Assembly: GCA_011773475.1 (NCBI GenBank)
Contig: WVXN01000039.1
Span: 1 to 6,118, forward strand
From: Candidatus Aenigmatarchaeota archaeon
GTDB lineage: Archaea > Aenigmatarchaeota > Aenigmatarchaeia > Aenigmatarchaeales > Aenigmatarchaeaceae
DNA length: 6,118 bases
Reading direction: 5' to 3'
The notes beneath the pieces are model-generated. The model had not been told where the DNA came from and did no database searches. It saw nothing but the letters and a program-made list of their open reading frames with translations. Position numbers and translations under genes: made by a program. Shown one piece after another: positions 1-5,163 of this stretch; within the stretch, counting starts at the first letter, position 1; each line of letters opens with the position of its first letter.

Positions 1-588
1 AAAACTGGAGATAAAAGTGTTCCTGTAATTGTTAAGCCAGATTTCCTAATAAAGGGATTAGAAGAAGCTTTGTTAGAAATGAATGTTAATGAGAAAAAAA
101 CAATTGAAATACCGCCTGAAAAAGCATTTGGAATAAGAGATCCTAAATTAGTAAGGCTTGTTCCTATTTCTGAATTTAGAAAACATAATACAAAACCTCA
201 GCCTGGAATGTTTGTTCAAGCAGATAATATGAGAGGAAGGGTTTTATCTGTTTCAGGAGGAAGGGTTAGAGTTGATTTTAACAATCCATTAGCGGGAAAA
301 ACCCTATTATATGATATAGAGATCAAAGAAAAAATTGAAAGTGTTGAAGACAAAATAAAGATCCTGTTTGAAATTTATAGAGCAGCTGATAAAGATAAAA
401 TTAAAGTTAATGAAAAAGAAAAAGAAGTTGAAGTTGAAATACCTCCATTAGTAAACTCTTTGTTCAAAAAGAAAATAGCTGATGATATTATAAAAATTCT
501 AAATTTTGAAAAAGTAAAATACGTTGAAGTTTTTGAAAAGCCAAAAGAAGAAGTAAAAACTGAAGAAACAATACAAACACCAAAATAA
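1..588 (+). CDS. FKBP-type peptidyl-prolyl isomerase, long archaeal form (5' partial)
   Basis: The frame is open from base 1, so the N-terminus lies outside the window; 195 residues are visible. The family catalyses cis-trans isomerisation of X-Pro bonds and acts as a cytoplasmic folding helper. Seen: an IKGLEEALLEM stretch followed by EIPPEKAFG and LVRLVPISEF, the SlyD/FKBP pattern; then an inserted flap (IF) region ending in NPLAGKTLLYDIEI, the hallmark return into the FKBP core. After about residue 110 comes a further domain of about 70 residues with a KILFEIY helix and mixed Lys/Glu sequence, as in the long archaeal FKBPs (about 26 kDa), and a Glu/Lys-rich tail. SlyD's His-rich metal-binding tail is absent. 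It lies just upstream of ftsZ on the same strand but is separated by about 80 bp holding a T-rich tract and a TATA-like box, so it is probably a separate unit. The family call is confident; the client proteins are unknown. Confidence 0.93.
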   Translation, partial: KTGDKSVPVIVKPDFLIKGLEEALLEMNVNEKKTIEIPPEKAFGIRDPKLVRLVPISEFRKHNTKPQPGMFVQADNMRGRVLSVSGGRVRVDFNNPLAGKTLLYDIEIKEKIESVEDKIKILFEIYRAADKDKIKVNEKEKEVEVEIPPLVNSLFKKKIADDIIKILNFEKVKYVEVFEKPKEEVKTEETIQTPK

Positions 589-612
589 TTTGATTATATT
601 TTCTTTTATAAC
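589..612 (+). terminator. T-rich 3' end of FKBP gene (possible archaeal terminator)
   Basis: Directly after the FKBP stop codon the + strand is T-rich with TTTT runs around 599-606. Archaeal RNA polymerase commonly terminates at oligo-T tracts without a hairpin. No stem is visible, so this rests on base composition and position only. Confidence 0.35.
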
Positions 613-620
613 ATTTCAAT

Positions 621-638
621 TAAGTATAAAAATTTATG
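621..638 (+). promoter_or_regulatory. Predicted archaeal promoter of ftsZ (BRE/TATA)
   Basis: TAAGTATAAAAATTTATG contains a TATA-like box A (TATAAAAA at 625-632) centred about 42 nt before the ftsZ ATG. A start site about 25 nt downstream would leave a short leader containing the strong Shine-Dalgarno GGAGG at 656-660, nine bases before the ATG. Inferred from sequence. Confidence 0.55.
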
Positions 639-669
639 TTTTCAAAAAATTACATGGAGGTTTTTTATA

Positions 670-1752
670 ATGGCCATTAAAAGTATTGGCGGTGCAAGCA
701 AATTATCTGATACTGATGAGGATTTAAGAAAACTTCTTGAAGCAAGACGAGCAGATATAAAAGTTATGGGTGTCGGTGGTGCAGGAAACAACACTGTTTC
801 TAGAATGATGCAAGTTGGTATTGTAGGTGCAGAGGTTATTGCAATAAATACAGACGCGCAAGATTTGTTATATACTGATTCTGATAGAAAAGTTTTGATT
901 GGAAAGGATTTAACAAGAGGTTTAGGTGCTGGTGCTGATCCAAAAGTAGGAATGGAAGCTGCAAGAGAAAGCAGAGAAGACATAAAAGATGCATTGAAAG
1001 GAGGAGACATGGTATTTGTTACTTGTGGATTAGGTGGTGGAACAGGAACAGGAGCATCACCAATAATAGCAGAAATTGCACAAAAAATGGGACTATTAAC
1101 AGTTGGTGTTGTAACATTGCCATTTTCAATGGAAGGAAGACAAAGAATGTCAAACGCACAAACGGGATTAGACAATCTACAAAAAAATGTTGACACGCTA
1201 ATAATAATACCCAATGATAAACTTTTAGAAATTGTTCCTGATGTTTCTGTTGTAACAGCATTCAAAGTTTGTGATGAAATTCTAGTTAATGCAGTTAAAG
1301 GCGTGACGGAATTAGTAACAAAACCTGGATTAGTTAACTTGGATTTTGCAGACATAAGAGCTGTTATGACTGATGGTGGATTAGCAATGATTGGATTAGG
1401 AGAATCGGATACAGAGAACAGAGCAGTAGAAGCTGTTGAAAAAGCTTTAAACAACCCATTATTAGATGTTGAAATCGAAGAAGCAAATGGTGCATTGGTA
1501 AATGTTTCAGGAGGAACAGACATTACAATAAGAGAATGCCAAGAAATCGTAGAAGCAATTTCAGCAAAAATATCTTCTGAGGCAAAAATTATTTGGGGTG
1601 CACAAATTTCAAAAGAATTAGGAGACATGGTAAGAGCTTTGTTAATAGTTACAGGAGTGAATGCACCTGAAATGTATGCCTACGGAGAAAGAGTTTTCTC
1701 AAAGGAAAAGCAAAAAGAAATTGAAAAAATACTTGGAATAGATTTTGTTTAA
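670..1752 (+). CDS. ftsZ: Cell division GTPase FtsZ (archaeal FtsZ1-like)
   Basis: This tubulin-family GTPase polymerises into the cytokinetic ring under the membrane at mid-cell. Its 360 residues match the normal length of archaeal FtsZ. Seen: the nucleotide-binding GVGGAGNN loop (residues 34-41), NTDAQDL (60-66), the tubulin signature GGGTGTG (122-128), and the T7 synergy loop NLDFAD (223-228) with both acidic residues needed to hydrolyse GTP in the neighbouring subunit. A C-terminal sandwich domain follows, including IIWGAQI. All key GTPase residues are present, so it should be active. An N-terminal extension of about 30 residues precedes the GTPase core, as in other archaeal FtsZ1 proteins. 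The end is short (KILGIDFV) and no bacterial-type C-terminal tail for FtsA binding is visible. The start is fixed by a GGAGG Shine-Dalgarno nine bases upstream. It lies upstream of secE-spt5-rpl11, a gene order known from other archaea. The FtsZ1 assignment rests on recalled similarity to methanogen FtsZ1, not on a tree. Confidence 0.98.
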   Translation: MAIKSIGGASKLSDTDEDLRKLLEARRADIKVMGVGGAGNNTVSRMMQVGIVGAEVIAINTDAQDLLYTDSDRKVLIGKDLTRGLGAGADPKVGMEAARESREDIKDALKGGDMVFVTCGLGGGTGTGASPIIAEIAQKMGLLTVGVVTLPFSMEGRQRMSNAQTGLDNLQKNVDTLIIIPNDKLLEIVPDVSVVTAFKVCDEILVNAVKGVTELVTKPGLVNLDFADIRAVMTDGGLAMIGLGESDTENRAVEAVEKALNNPLLDVEIEEANGALVNVSGGTDITIRECQEIVEAISAKISSEAKIIWGAQISKELGDMVRALLIVTGVNAPEMYAYGERVFSKEKQKEIEKILGIDFV

Positions 1753-1811
1753 AATTGAAATAATTGAAAAAAGAATAGAGATAAATAGGCATAATCATAA
1801 AACAAAAAGCA

Positions 1812-1819
1812 TTTAAATA
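1812..1819 (+). promoter_or_regulatory. Predicted TATA box of the secE-spt5-rpl11 operon
   Basis: TTTAAATA is centred about 40 nt before the secE ATG in the 102-bp gap after ftsZ. The implied start site near 1842 would give a short leader holding the AGGTG ribosome site at 1845-1849, five bases before the ATG. The cluster can therefore be transcribed independently of ftsZ. Confidence 0.6.
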
Positions 1820-1854
1820 ATACTCTTTATAATAGTTTTATTCTAGGTGTTTAA

Positions 1855-2085
1855 ATGAATAATGTGAATGTCGGAGAAAAGAAGTCAGGTCTAGGCAGCA
1901 GAATAAAAAATAAATTAAAACAATTTAAAAGAGTTTTAAGCGTTGCACATAAACCAGACATGGATGAGTTTAGATCGTCAATGAAAATAACTGGATCTGG
2001 GATATTGTTTTTAGGTTTAATAGGATTTATAATATTCTTAATATATTTTCTGATACAAAACTTCCAATCAATTATTGGTGCTTAA
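1855..2085 (+). CDS. secE: Protein translocase subunit SecE / Sec61-gamma
   Basis: SecE is the small tail-anchored subunit that clamps SecY in the protein-conducting channel of the cytoplasmic membrane. The protein has 76 residues. Seen: a basic, Gly/Ser-rich N-terminus (1-15), an amphipathic helix (about 16-31), the conserved family motif A-x-KPDxxEF (31-39, AHKPDMDEF), then one transmembrane helix at about 49-70 (ILFLGLIGFIIFLIYFLI). This is the single-helix archaeal/eukaryotic form. The start is supported by AGGTG five bases upstream. It is followed one base later by spt5; secE-spt5(nusG)-rpl11 linkage is one of the most conserved gene orders across bacteria and archaea, which strengthens the call for such a short protein. 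Confidence 0.93.
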   Translation: MNNVNVGEKKSGLGSRIKNKLKQFKRVLSVAHKPDMDEFRSSMKITGSGILFLGLIGFIIFLIYFLIQNFQSIIGA

Positions 2086-2086
2086 A

Positions 2087-2539
2087 ATGATAAGAACAAT
2101 AAGAACAACTGTGGGGAGGGAAAATGCTGTTATTGAAACACTCATAAACAAAATAAAAAATAACAAATTGGATATAAAATGTGTTTTCCATCCAGGAGAG
2201 TTAAAAGGCTATATTTTTATAGAAGGCGATACAGAAGCAATTAATCAGACCATAAAAGGAGTTCCACATGTAAAAGGAATAATAAAAAAACAAGTTAAAA
2301 TTAATGATATTAAAAAATTCTTGGAAGTCAAAAAAATTGAGATTAAGGTTAATAAAGGAGATGTTGTTGAAATTATTGGTGGACCATTCAAAAACGAAAA
2401 GGGTAAAGTTACAAGAGTTGATGAAGCAAAAGAGGAATTGACAATAGAATTATTGGAAGCAGCAATTCCTATTCCAATTACAATTCCTATAGAATCGTCT
2501 CGTGTTATTGAATCTGCGGAAAAGAGTGAAGAAAAATGA
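2087..2539 (+). CDS. spt5: Transcription elongation factor Spt5 (archaeal NusG homologue)
   Basis: Spt5 binds the RNA polymerase clamp with Spt4, closes the cleft over DNA and raises processivity, and can link to ribosomes through its KOW domain. From the ATG chosen here it is 150 residues, typical for archaea. Seen: an NGN domain (about 1-82) opening with IRTIRTTVGRE and including LKGYIFIEG (39-47) and the VPHVKGII segment (59-66); a KOW domain from about 89 with GDVVEIIGGPFKNEKGKV (91-108); and the conserved PIPITIP strand (128-134). The frame stays open upstream to a TTG at 2075 inside secE. I prefer ATG 2087 because GGTG (2077-2080) lies six bases before it and the resulting N-terminus matches known archaeal Spt5 proteins. 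Its stop overlaps the rpl11 start (ATGA), suggesting translational coupling. Confidence 0.96.
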   Translation: MIRTIRTTVGRENAVIETLINKIKNNKLDIKCVFHPGELKGYIFIEGDTEAINQTIKGVPHVKGIIKKQVKINDIKKFLEVKKIEIKVNKGDVVEIIGGPFKNEKGKVTRVDEAKEELTIELLEAAIPIPITIPIESSRVIESAEKSEEK

Positions 2540-3036
2540 CAGAAATAAAAGCTATAATTGAGGGTGGAAAAGCAAACCCAGCTCCACCATTAGGACCTCA
2601 ATTAGCTGCCGCAAAAGTCAATATTCAAGAAGTTATTAGTAAAATAAATGAAAAAACAAAAGAATTCAATGGAATGGAAGTTCCCATTACAATTAAAATT
2701 GATCCTAAAACCAAAGAAATTGATATTTCTGTTGGTACACCTTCTGTTGCTGCGTTAGTTAAAAAAGAGTTAAATGTTAAAAAACTAGCTAAAACTCCTT
2801 TTAGTGTTTTTGAAAAAGATGAAGTTAAAGAAGAATTTAAAGAAAGTTTAAAATTTGAACAAGTTGTTAAAATTGCTAAAATGAAAATGGAAAGCATGAA
2901 AACTGATGATTTGAGAAAAGCTGTTAAACAAGTTGTTGGTTTCTGTGTTAGTGGCGGAGTTTATATTGAAGATAAAAAACCTAAGGAAATTTTAGAAGAA
3001 ATAAAAGAAGGGAAATGGGATGAAAAGGTTCAATAA
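2536..3036 (+). CDS. rpl11: 50S ribosomal protein L11 (uL11)
   Basis: uL11 binds the GTPase-associated centre of 23S rRNA at the base of the ribosomal stalk and takes part in factor-dependent GTP hydrolysis. Its 166 residues are normal for archaea. Seen: the N-terminal domain with EGGKANPAPPLGP (9-21) and VNIQEVISKINEKTKEF, and the C-terminal RNA-binding domain with LRKAVKQVVGFCVSGGVYIE. Residues 24-27 are Ala-Ala-Ala-Lys, where many homologues read Gly-Pro/Gln-x-Gly between the proline loop and VNI, a local divergence in the factor-facing region. The ATG overlaps the spt5 stop by 4 nt and has only a weak purine-rich site upstream, so translation is probably coupled. No rpl1, rpl10 or rpl12 follows; the next gene converges with a one-base gap. 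Confidence 0.97.
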   Translation: MTEIKAIIEGGKANPAPPLGPQLAAAKVNIQEVISKINEKTKEFNGMEVPITIKIDPKTKEIDISVGTPSVAALVKKELNVKKLAKTPFSVFEKDEVKEEFKESLKFEQVVKIAKMKMESMKTDDLRKAVKQVVGFCVSGGVYIEDKKPKEILEEIKEGKWDEKVQ

Positions 3037-3037
3037 A

Positions 3038-3277
3038 CTATTCTCCTTTGTAGTTCATTAATGTTTTCTGTTCTAATTTTTCTAAACCTTCTTTTGTTAT
3101 TATATATTCTTCATCACATTCTTCAGCAAGATTCAGTTTTTCTAATCTTTGAGATATATAATCTGGAGAAGCTCTAGATTTTGAGGCTTCATGTAAACTT
3201 GAAGAATTAGTTCCAGGGTTTTTTACTAAATATTTTAAAGCACGAATTAATGTTTTAGGTAAATCTCTTTTTGGCAT
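3038..3277 (-). CDS. Small winged helix-turn-helix DNA-binding protein
   Basis: This 79-residue protein is predicted to be a compact wHTH domain and little else. Seen: a helix at about 7-19 (PKTLIRALKYLVK), a Ser-rich turn (23-27), helix 2 (about 28-34), a recognition helix around SPDYISQRLEKLNL (37-50), an acidic wing (EECDEEYIIT, 52-61) and a final helix KEGLEKLEQK (62-71). The wing reading 'YIITKEGLEKL' is the usual end of archaeal wHTH domains. Nothing shows a ligand or metal site, so it could be a local repressor. It is divergent from the cupin gene with 114 bp between starts, which makes the cupin and itself plausible targets (inference). It converges on rpl11 with one base between stop codons. 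An AT-rich AAATTTAAATTT box about 31-39 nt upstream suggests a very short leader. Confidence 0.8.
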   Translation of the reverse strand: MPKRDLPKTLIRALKYLVKNPGTNSSSLHEASKSRASPDYISQRLEKLNLAEECDEEYIITKEGLEKLEQKTLMNYKGE

Positions 3278-3307
3278 TTTATCAATAAAATAAAGGTATT
3301 GAAAAAA

Positions 3308-3316
3308 TTTAAATTT
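3308..3316 (-). promoter_or_regulatory. Predicted TATA box for the small wHTH gene
   Basis: Read on the minus strand, this AT-only stretch contains TTTAAATT about 31-35 nt before the ATG at 3277. That implies a leader of at most a few bases. No Shine-Dalgarno site is visible upstream of this gene. Confidence 0.45.
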
Positions 3317-3361
3317 GATTTCGTAGTTTTCCTACATTACAAATTTATTTTATAAAAAATG

Positions 3362-3370
3362 TTTATAATA
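3362..3370 (+). promoter_or_regulatory. Predicted TATA box for the cupin gene
   Basis: TTTATAATA is centred about 26 nt before the cupin ATG, the spacing expected for a leaderless archaeal transcript. A second AT-rich element, TTTTATAAAA at 3348-3356, would instead place the start near 3378 and keep a weak AAAGGA site (3377-3382) in a short leader. The sequence alone does not decide between them. Confidence 0.45.
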
Positions 3371-3391
3371 TAAGTTAAAGGATTTGATATA

Positions 3392-3763
3392 ATGAAAATT
3401 GAAAAAGTTCAAGAAGATCCAAGGGGTTCAGTTTATTTTGGAGAATTTAGAAATAAGAAGTTCTTAATTTTTTCATGCAAAAAAGGTTCTTTAAGAGGAG
3501 GACATTATCATACTACAGAGAATATTCATTTTATTTTATGTGGTTCCCTTGAACTAAAATTAATAAACCCTAAAAATCCAGAAAAAGAAGAGAAAAAGAT
3601 TGTTAAATCTGGTGATGTTATTAGAGTCGAACCTGGAACAGCACATCTTTTCATTGCAAATGAAGATTCCATACTTTTGGAAATTAAAGAAAAAGAGTTT
3701 GATACAGTAGAATATCGACCTTATAGAAAGCTTGTAGAAGAATTTATTGAAAAAAATAAATAA
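3392..3763 (+). CDS. Single-domain metal-site cupin protein, function unknown
   Basis: This 123-residue small beta-barrel (cupin) protein probably binds a divalent metal. Seen: cupin motif 1 at residues 36-51, GGHYHTTENIHFILCG, giving His38, His40 and Glu43; and motif 2 at 74-90, with GDVIRVEPGTAHLFIAN supplying Pro81-Gly82 and His85. All four usual metal ligands are therefore present. The RGGHYH start of motif 1 resembles that of sugar-nucleotide 3,4-ketoisomerase/WxcM-like cupins (RGxHxH), which hints at nucleotide-sugar chemistry, but no sugar-biosynthesis genes are in view and a phosphomannose-isomerase-like or sensory cupin is equally possible. A charged helix (about 107-123) ends the protein. 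The gene is divergent from the small wHTH gene and is followed by a pair of membrane proteins. Confidence 0.85.
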   Translation: MKIEKVQEDPRGSVYFGEFRNKKFLIFSCKKGSLRGGHYHTTENIHFILCGSLELKLINPKNPEKEEKKIVKSGDVIRVEPGTAHLFIANEDSILLEIKEKEFDTVEYRPYRKLVEEFIEKNK

Positions 3764-3800
3764 CTCCAACGAACTCAAAATCGTCTATATAACTTATAAC

Positions 3801-3808
3801 TTTAAATC
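3801..3808 (+). promoter_or_regulatory. Predicted TATA box for the first small membrane protein
   Basis: TTTAAATC, within ACTTTAAAT, is centred about 27 nt before the ATG at 3831. The spacing predicts a leaderless mRNA and is the main argument for choosing that ATG over an upstream TTG. Confidence 0.5.
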
Positions 3809-3830
3809 TTTTTGGCAAGAATTACTCTTT

Positions 3831-4253
3831 ATGCGTCTAAGCTATTTATTTATTTTCCTAACAATAGTAACAATATCTTTAACAGTTTTGTATTTAATTG
3901 GATATGAAATATTGGATTTAATAATGGCAATGATCACAGTGGACTTTCTTTCTTTGGGAGCAATAATTGAACATCAAAGAAGATTTCCCTCAAAAAACAT
4001 TAAAAAATTGGAAGAAAGAGTTAATAGTATAGAAAAAATATGTAATGATATTTATCATGTTTTAGGATCTAACCCAAAATTCGAAGAAAAACTTCAAAAA
4101 CAAAAAGATGATATGAGCTCTCTGCTTGATAAAATAATCCAAAGCTCAACAAAATTAGATGAAAAAATAGATGGTTTTTCACCTTCAGCTGAATCCAAAG
4201 AAGATTCAGCAATTTCTATTAGCGAAACAGTGTATTTAGATGAGGAGGAGTAG
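3831..4253 (+). CDS. Small membrane protein with coiled-coil tail (paralogue 1), unknown function
   Basis: Not recognised. From ATG 3831 it has 140 residues. Seen: a first hydrophobic helix at about 3-24, then a second at about 27-47 containing Asp38 in its middle (ITVDFLSLGAIIE), ending at EHQRR. A coiled-coil-like Lys/Glu tail follows: KKLEERVNSIEKICNDIYHVL, then another Lys/Asp helix to about residue 110, and an acidic, Ser-rich end (LDEEE). With basic residues after helix 2, a hairpin with both ends in the cytoplasm is the simplest topology. The frame could start at TTG 3747 and overlap the cupin gene, adding 28 residues, but there is no ribosome site there and a TATA-like box lies 27 nt before ATG 3831. 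The next gene has the same layout and shares nine identically spaced residues through the second helix, so I infer a tandem duplication. Possible roles (scaffold, sensor partner, holin-like) cannot be separated from sequence. Confidence 0.7.
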   Translation: MRLSYLFIFLTIVTISLTVLYLIGYEILDLIMAMITVDFLSLGAIIEHQRRFPSKNIKKLEERVNSIEKICNDIYHVLGSNPKFEEKLQKQKDDMSSLLDKIIQSSTKLDEKIDGFSPSAESKEDSAISISETVYLDEEE

Positions 4254-4255
4254 AC

Positions 4256-4263
4256 TTAAATTT
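4256..4263 (+). promoter_or_regulatory. Predicted TATA box for the second small membrane protein
   Basis: TTAAATTT, within ACTTAAAT, is centred about 26 nt before the ATG at 4285. This spacing fits leaderless transcription and closely resembles the ACTTTAAAT element at the same distance before the upstream paralogue. Confidence 0.5.
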
Positions 4264-4284
4264 TTTTAGTTTTATATTAAATTT

Positions 4285-4575
4285 ATGAAGTTTTTTTGGA
4301 TATTGGTTTTAATAACAATAATAGTCGCTTATTTTCAGCTTTTGTTCTACAAAAGCTTGGAAATCATTGTAACATTTGTAATAATAGATTTTATGGTTTT
4401 ATGGGCATATATTGAACTTGAAAATAACAAAAAAGATAAGCAAAGGAACATTTTATTAGTTAAAATCGAAAATCTTGAGAGATTAACATCTGAGTTATTT
4501 GAGAAGGTAACGAGTAGGTTCTCGAACAAAGAAAATAATAAAGAAAAACTAATAGAATGGTTAAATAAATTCTAA
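4285..4575 (+). CDS. Small membrane protein with coiled-coil tail (paralogue 2), unknown function
   Basis: Not recognised; 96 residues. Seen: hydrophobic helix 1 at about 3-21, hydrophobic helix 2 at about 25-43 with Asp35 buried in it (VIIDFMVLWAYIE), a Lys/Asn-rich break (NNKKDKQRN), then a heptad-like helix LLVKIENLERLTSELFEKV and a short basic/polar tail. Aligned without gaps to the preceding protein from Tyr22 (its Tyr25), these match: Tyr, Leu, Ile, the buried Asp-Phe, Leu, Ala, Ile and Glu. The gene starts 31 bp after the first paralogue ends and has its own TATA-like element. A 9-bp inverted repeat with a 3-nt loop sits at 4337-4357, inside the coding sequence. A charged residue conserved in a membrane helix suggests helix-helix contact or ion contact, but no function is claimed. 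Confidence 0.72.
   Translation: MKFFWILVLITIIVAYFQLLFYKSLEIIVTFVIIDFMVLWAYIELENNKKDKQRNILLVKIENLERLTSELFEKVTSRFSNKENNKEKLIEWLNKF
4337..4357 (+). repeat. 9-bp perfect inverted repeat (hairpin) inside paralogue 2
   Basis: AGCTTTTGT and ACAAAAGCT flank a TCT loop. In the mRNA this would form a tight nine-pair stem about 53-73 nt from the start codon. It encodes part of the turn between the two membrane helices, so it may be chance, or may affect early translation. Confidence 0.5.
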
Positions 4576-4576
4576 C

Positions 4577-4590
4577 ATTAATTAATTAAT
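4577..4590. repeat. ATTA tetranucleotide run between converging genes
   Basis: ATTAATTAATTAAT is a 14-bp self-complementary run just after the stop of paralogue 2, in the 66-bp gap before the converging coiled-coil wHTH gene. It is low-complexity sequence; no function is claimed. Confidence 0.7.
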
Positions 4591-4599
4591 ATAAAAATA

Positions 4600-4621
4600 A
4601 TCAAATCGACATCAAATCGAC
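4600..4621. repeat. Two perfect tandem copies of an 11-bp unit carrying TCGAC
   Basis: ATCAAATCGAC occurs at 4600-4610 and again, without a gap, at 4611-4621. The 11-bp period (about one helical turn) would place both TCGACA cores on the same DNA face. The pair lies just downstream of the coiled-coil wHTH gene and is the first of many TCGACA/TGTCGA sites further along. Confidence 0.8.
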
Positions 4622-4641
4622 AAAAGAACTTTTCAAAGAAT

Positions 4642-5034
4642 TTACTGTCGGATAGAATATAACTTTTTTCGACTGTCTATAATAGAGAATAATATGCCTT
4701 CTTCTTCCATCTCTTTTAGGTATTCGTTGCACCTAGTTCTCGACAGTTTAATCAGTTTGCTTAATTCAGAAGCCGTCACTTTACCGTATTTTTGAAGTAT
4801 CAATCTTATAGCTTCTTTGGTTTTAACAGATACTGTACGTGGTTGAAGAGTCATACCACCTGCAGAAACAATATCATCCAAACCTTTTAATTTCGACTCT
4901 ATCTTGTCGATTTTTTCACTTAATTTTTTTAATCTCTCTAATTCTATTGATATTTTTGCGTAACTAACATGCAATTTCTTAATGCTATCTTCTAAGATTT
5001 TCCTTTCCTTATCTTCGGACTTGAAAATAGACAT
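4642..5034 (-). CDS. Coiled-coil plus winged helix-turn-helix regulator
   Basis: Predicted cytoplasmic DNA-binding protein of 130 residues from ATG 5034; a TTG at 5043 would add only three residues. Seen: a charged, heptad-like helix at about 7-56 (ILEDSIKKL, ELERLKKLSEKIDKIESKLKGL) suited to dimerisation, a Gly/Ser linker (57-61), then a wHTH at about 69-130. The wHTH includes AIRLILQKYGKVTASELSKL (75-94), a recognition helix LSRTRCNEYLKEMEEEGI (97-114) and a wing ending KKLYSIRQ. There is no membrane helix and no ligand domain. The gene is divergent from a membrane-tethered wHTH gene. Its TATA-like box (TTTTATATG on the minus strand, 5064-5072) directly abuts a copy of the TCGACACTT element, so autoregulation or cross-regulation is plausible (inference). 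No orthologue is recognised. Confidence 0.82.
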   Translation of the reverse strand: MSIFKSEDKERKILEDSIKKLHVSYAKISIELERLKKLSEKIDKIESKLKGLDDIVSAGGMTLQPRTVSVKTKEAIRLILQKYGKVTASELSKLIKLSRTRCNEYLKEMEEEGILFSIIDSRKKLYSIRQ

Positions 5035-5063
5035 ACAATACAATATATTTTTTCATTTCTTAC

Positions 5064-5072
5064 ATATAAAAC
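5064..5072 (-). promoter_or_regulatory. Predicted TATA box for the coiled-coil wHTH gene
   Basis: On the minus strand TTTTATATG lies 30-38 nt before the ATG at 5034, giving a leader of a few bases. The GTGTCGA element (minus-strand reading of 5077-5083) ends four bases upstream of it, in the place normally occupied by the B-recognition element. Confidence 0.5.
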
Positions 5073-5076
5073 CTTT

Positions 5077-5117
5077 TCGACACTTGAATTTTTGGTAATT
5101 TTTTTCATAAGTGTCGA
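5077..5117. repeat. 9-bp inverted repeat TCGACACTT / AAGTGTCGA (candidate operator)
   Basis: The arms are TCGACACTT at 5077-5085 and AAGTGTCGA at 5109-5117, a perfect match, with centres 32 bp apart (about three helical turns). The left arm touches the TATA region of the minus-strand coiled-coil wHTH gene. The spacing suits two dimers on one DNA face or a looped complex. A regulatory role is inferred. Confidence 0.6.
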
Positions 5118-5156
5118 TTCTGTAATCATTATATTGATTCTTTGGGTATATTTACT

Positions 5157-5163
5157 TCGACAC
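5157..5163. promoter_or_regulatory. Third TCGACAC copy, beside the TATA box of the membrane wHTH gene
   Basis: TCGACAC lies exactly 80 bp from the first copy (5077) in the same orientation on the + strand. Two bases later comes TTTATAGT (5166-5173), the best TATA candidate for the + strand gene. The element therefore occupies the upstream edge of both divergent core promoters. Confidence 0.5.

Noticed and set aside
642..1628. Long minus-strand open frame of 328 codons opposite ftsZ
   Set aside because: It lies antisense to a clear FtsZ, its protein is Ser/Ile/Thr-rich with no motifs, and it arises from the codon pattern of ftsZ. The shorter frame at 1019-1261 is likewise a shadow.
2075..2086. 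TTG start for Spt5 inside secE
   Set aside because: ATG 2087 has GGTG six bases upstream and gives the usual archaeal Spt5 N-terminus.
2625..2897. Minus-strand frame opposite rpl11
   Set aside because: Shadow of a certain ribosomal protein gene.
3747..3830. TTG start giving the first small membrane protein 28 extra residues
   Set aside because: It has no ribosome site and overlaps the cupin gene. A TATA-like box 27 nt before ATG 3831 and the match to the paralogue's start both favour the shorter form.
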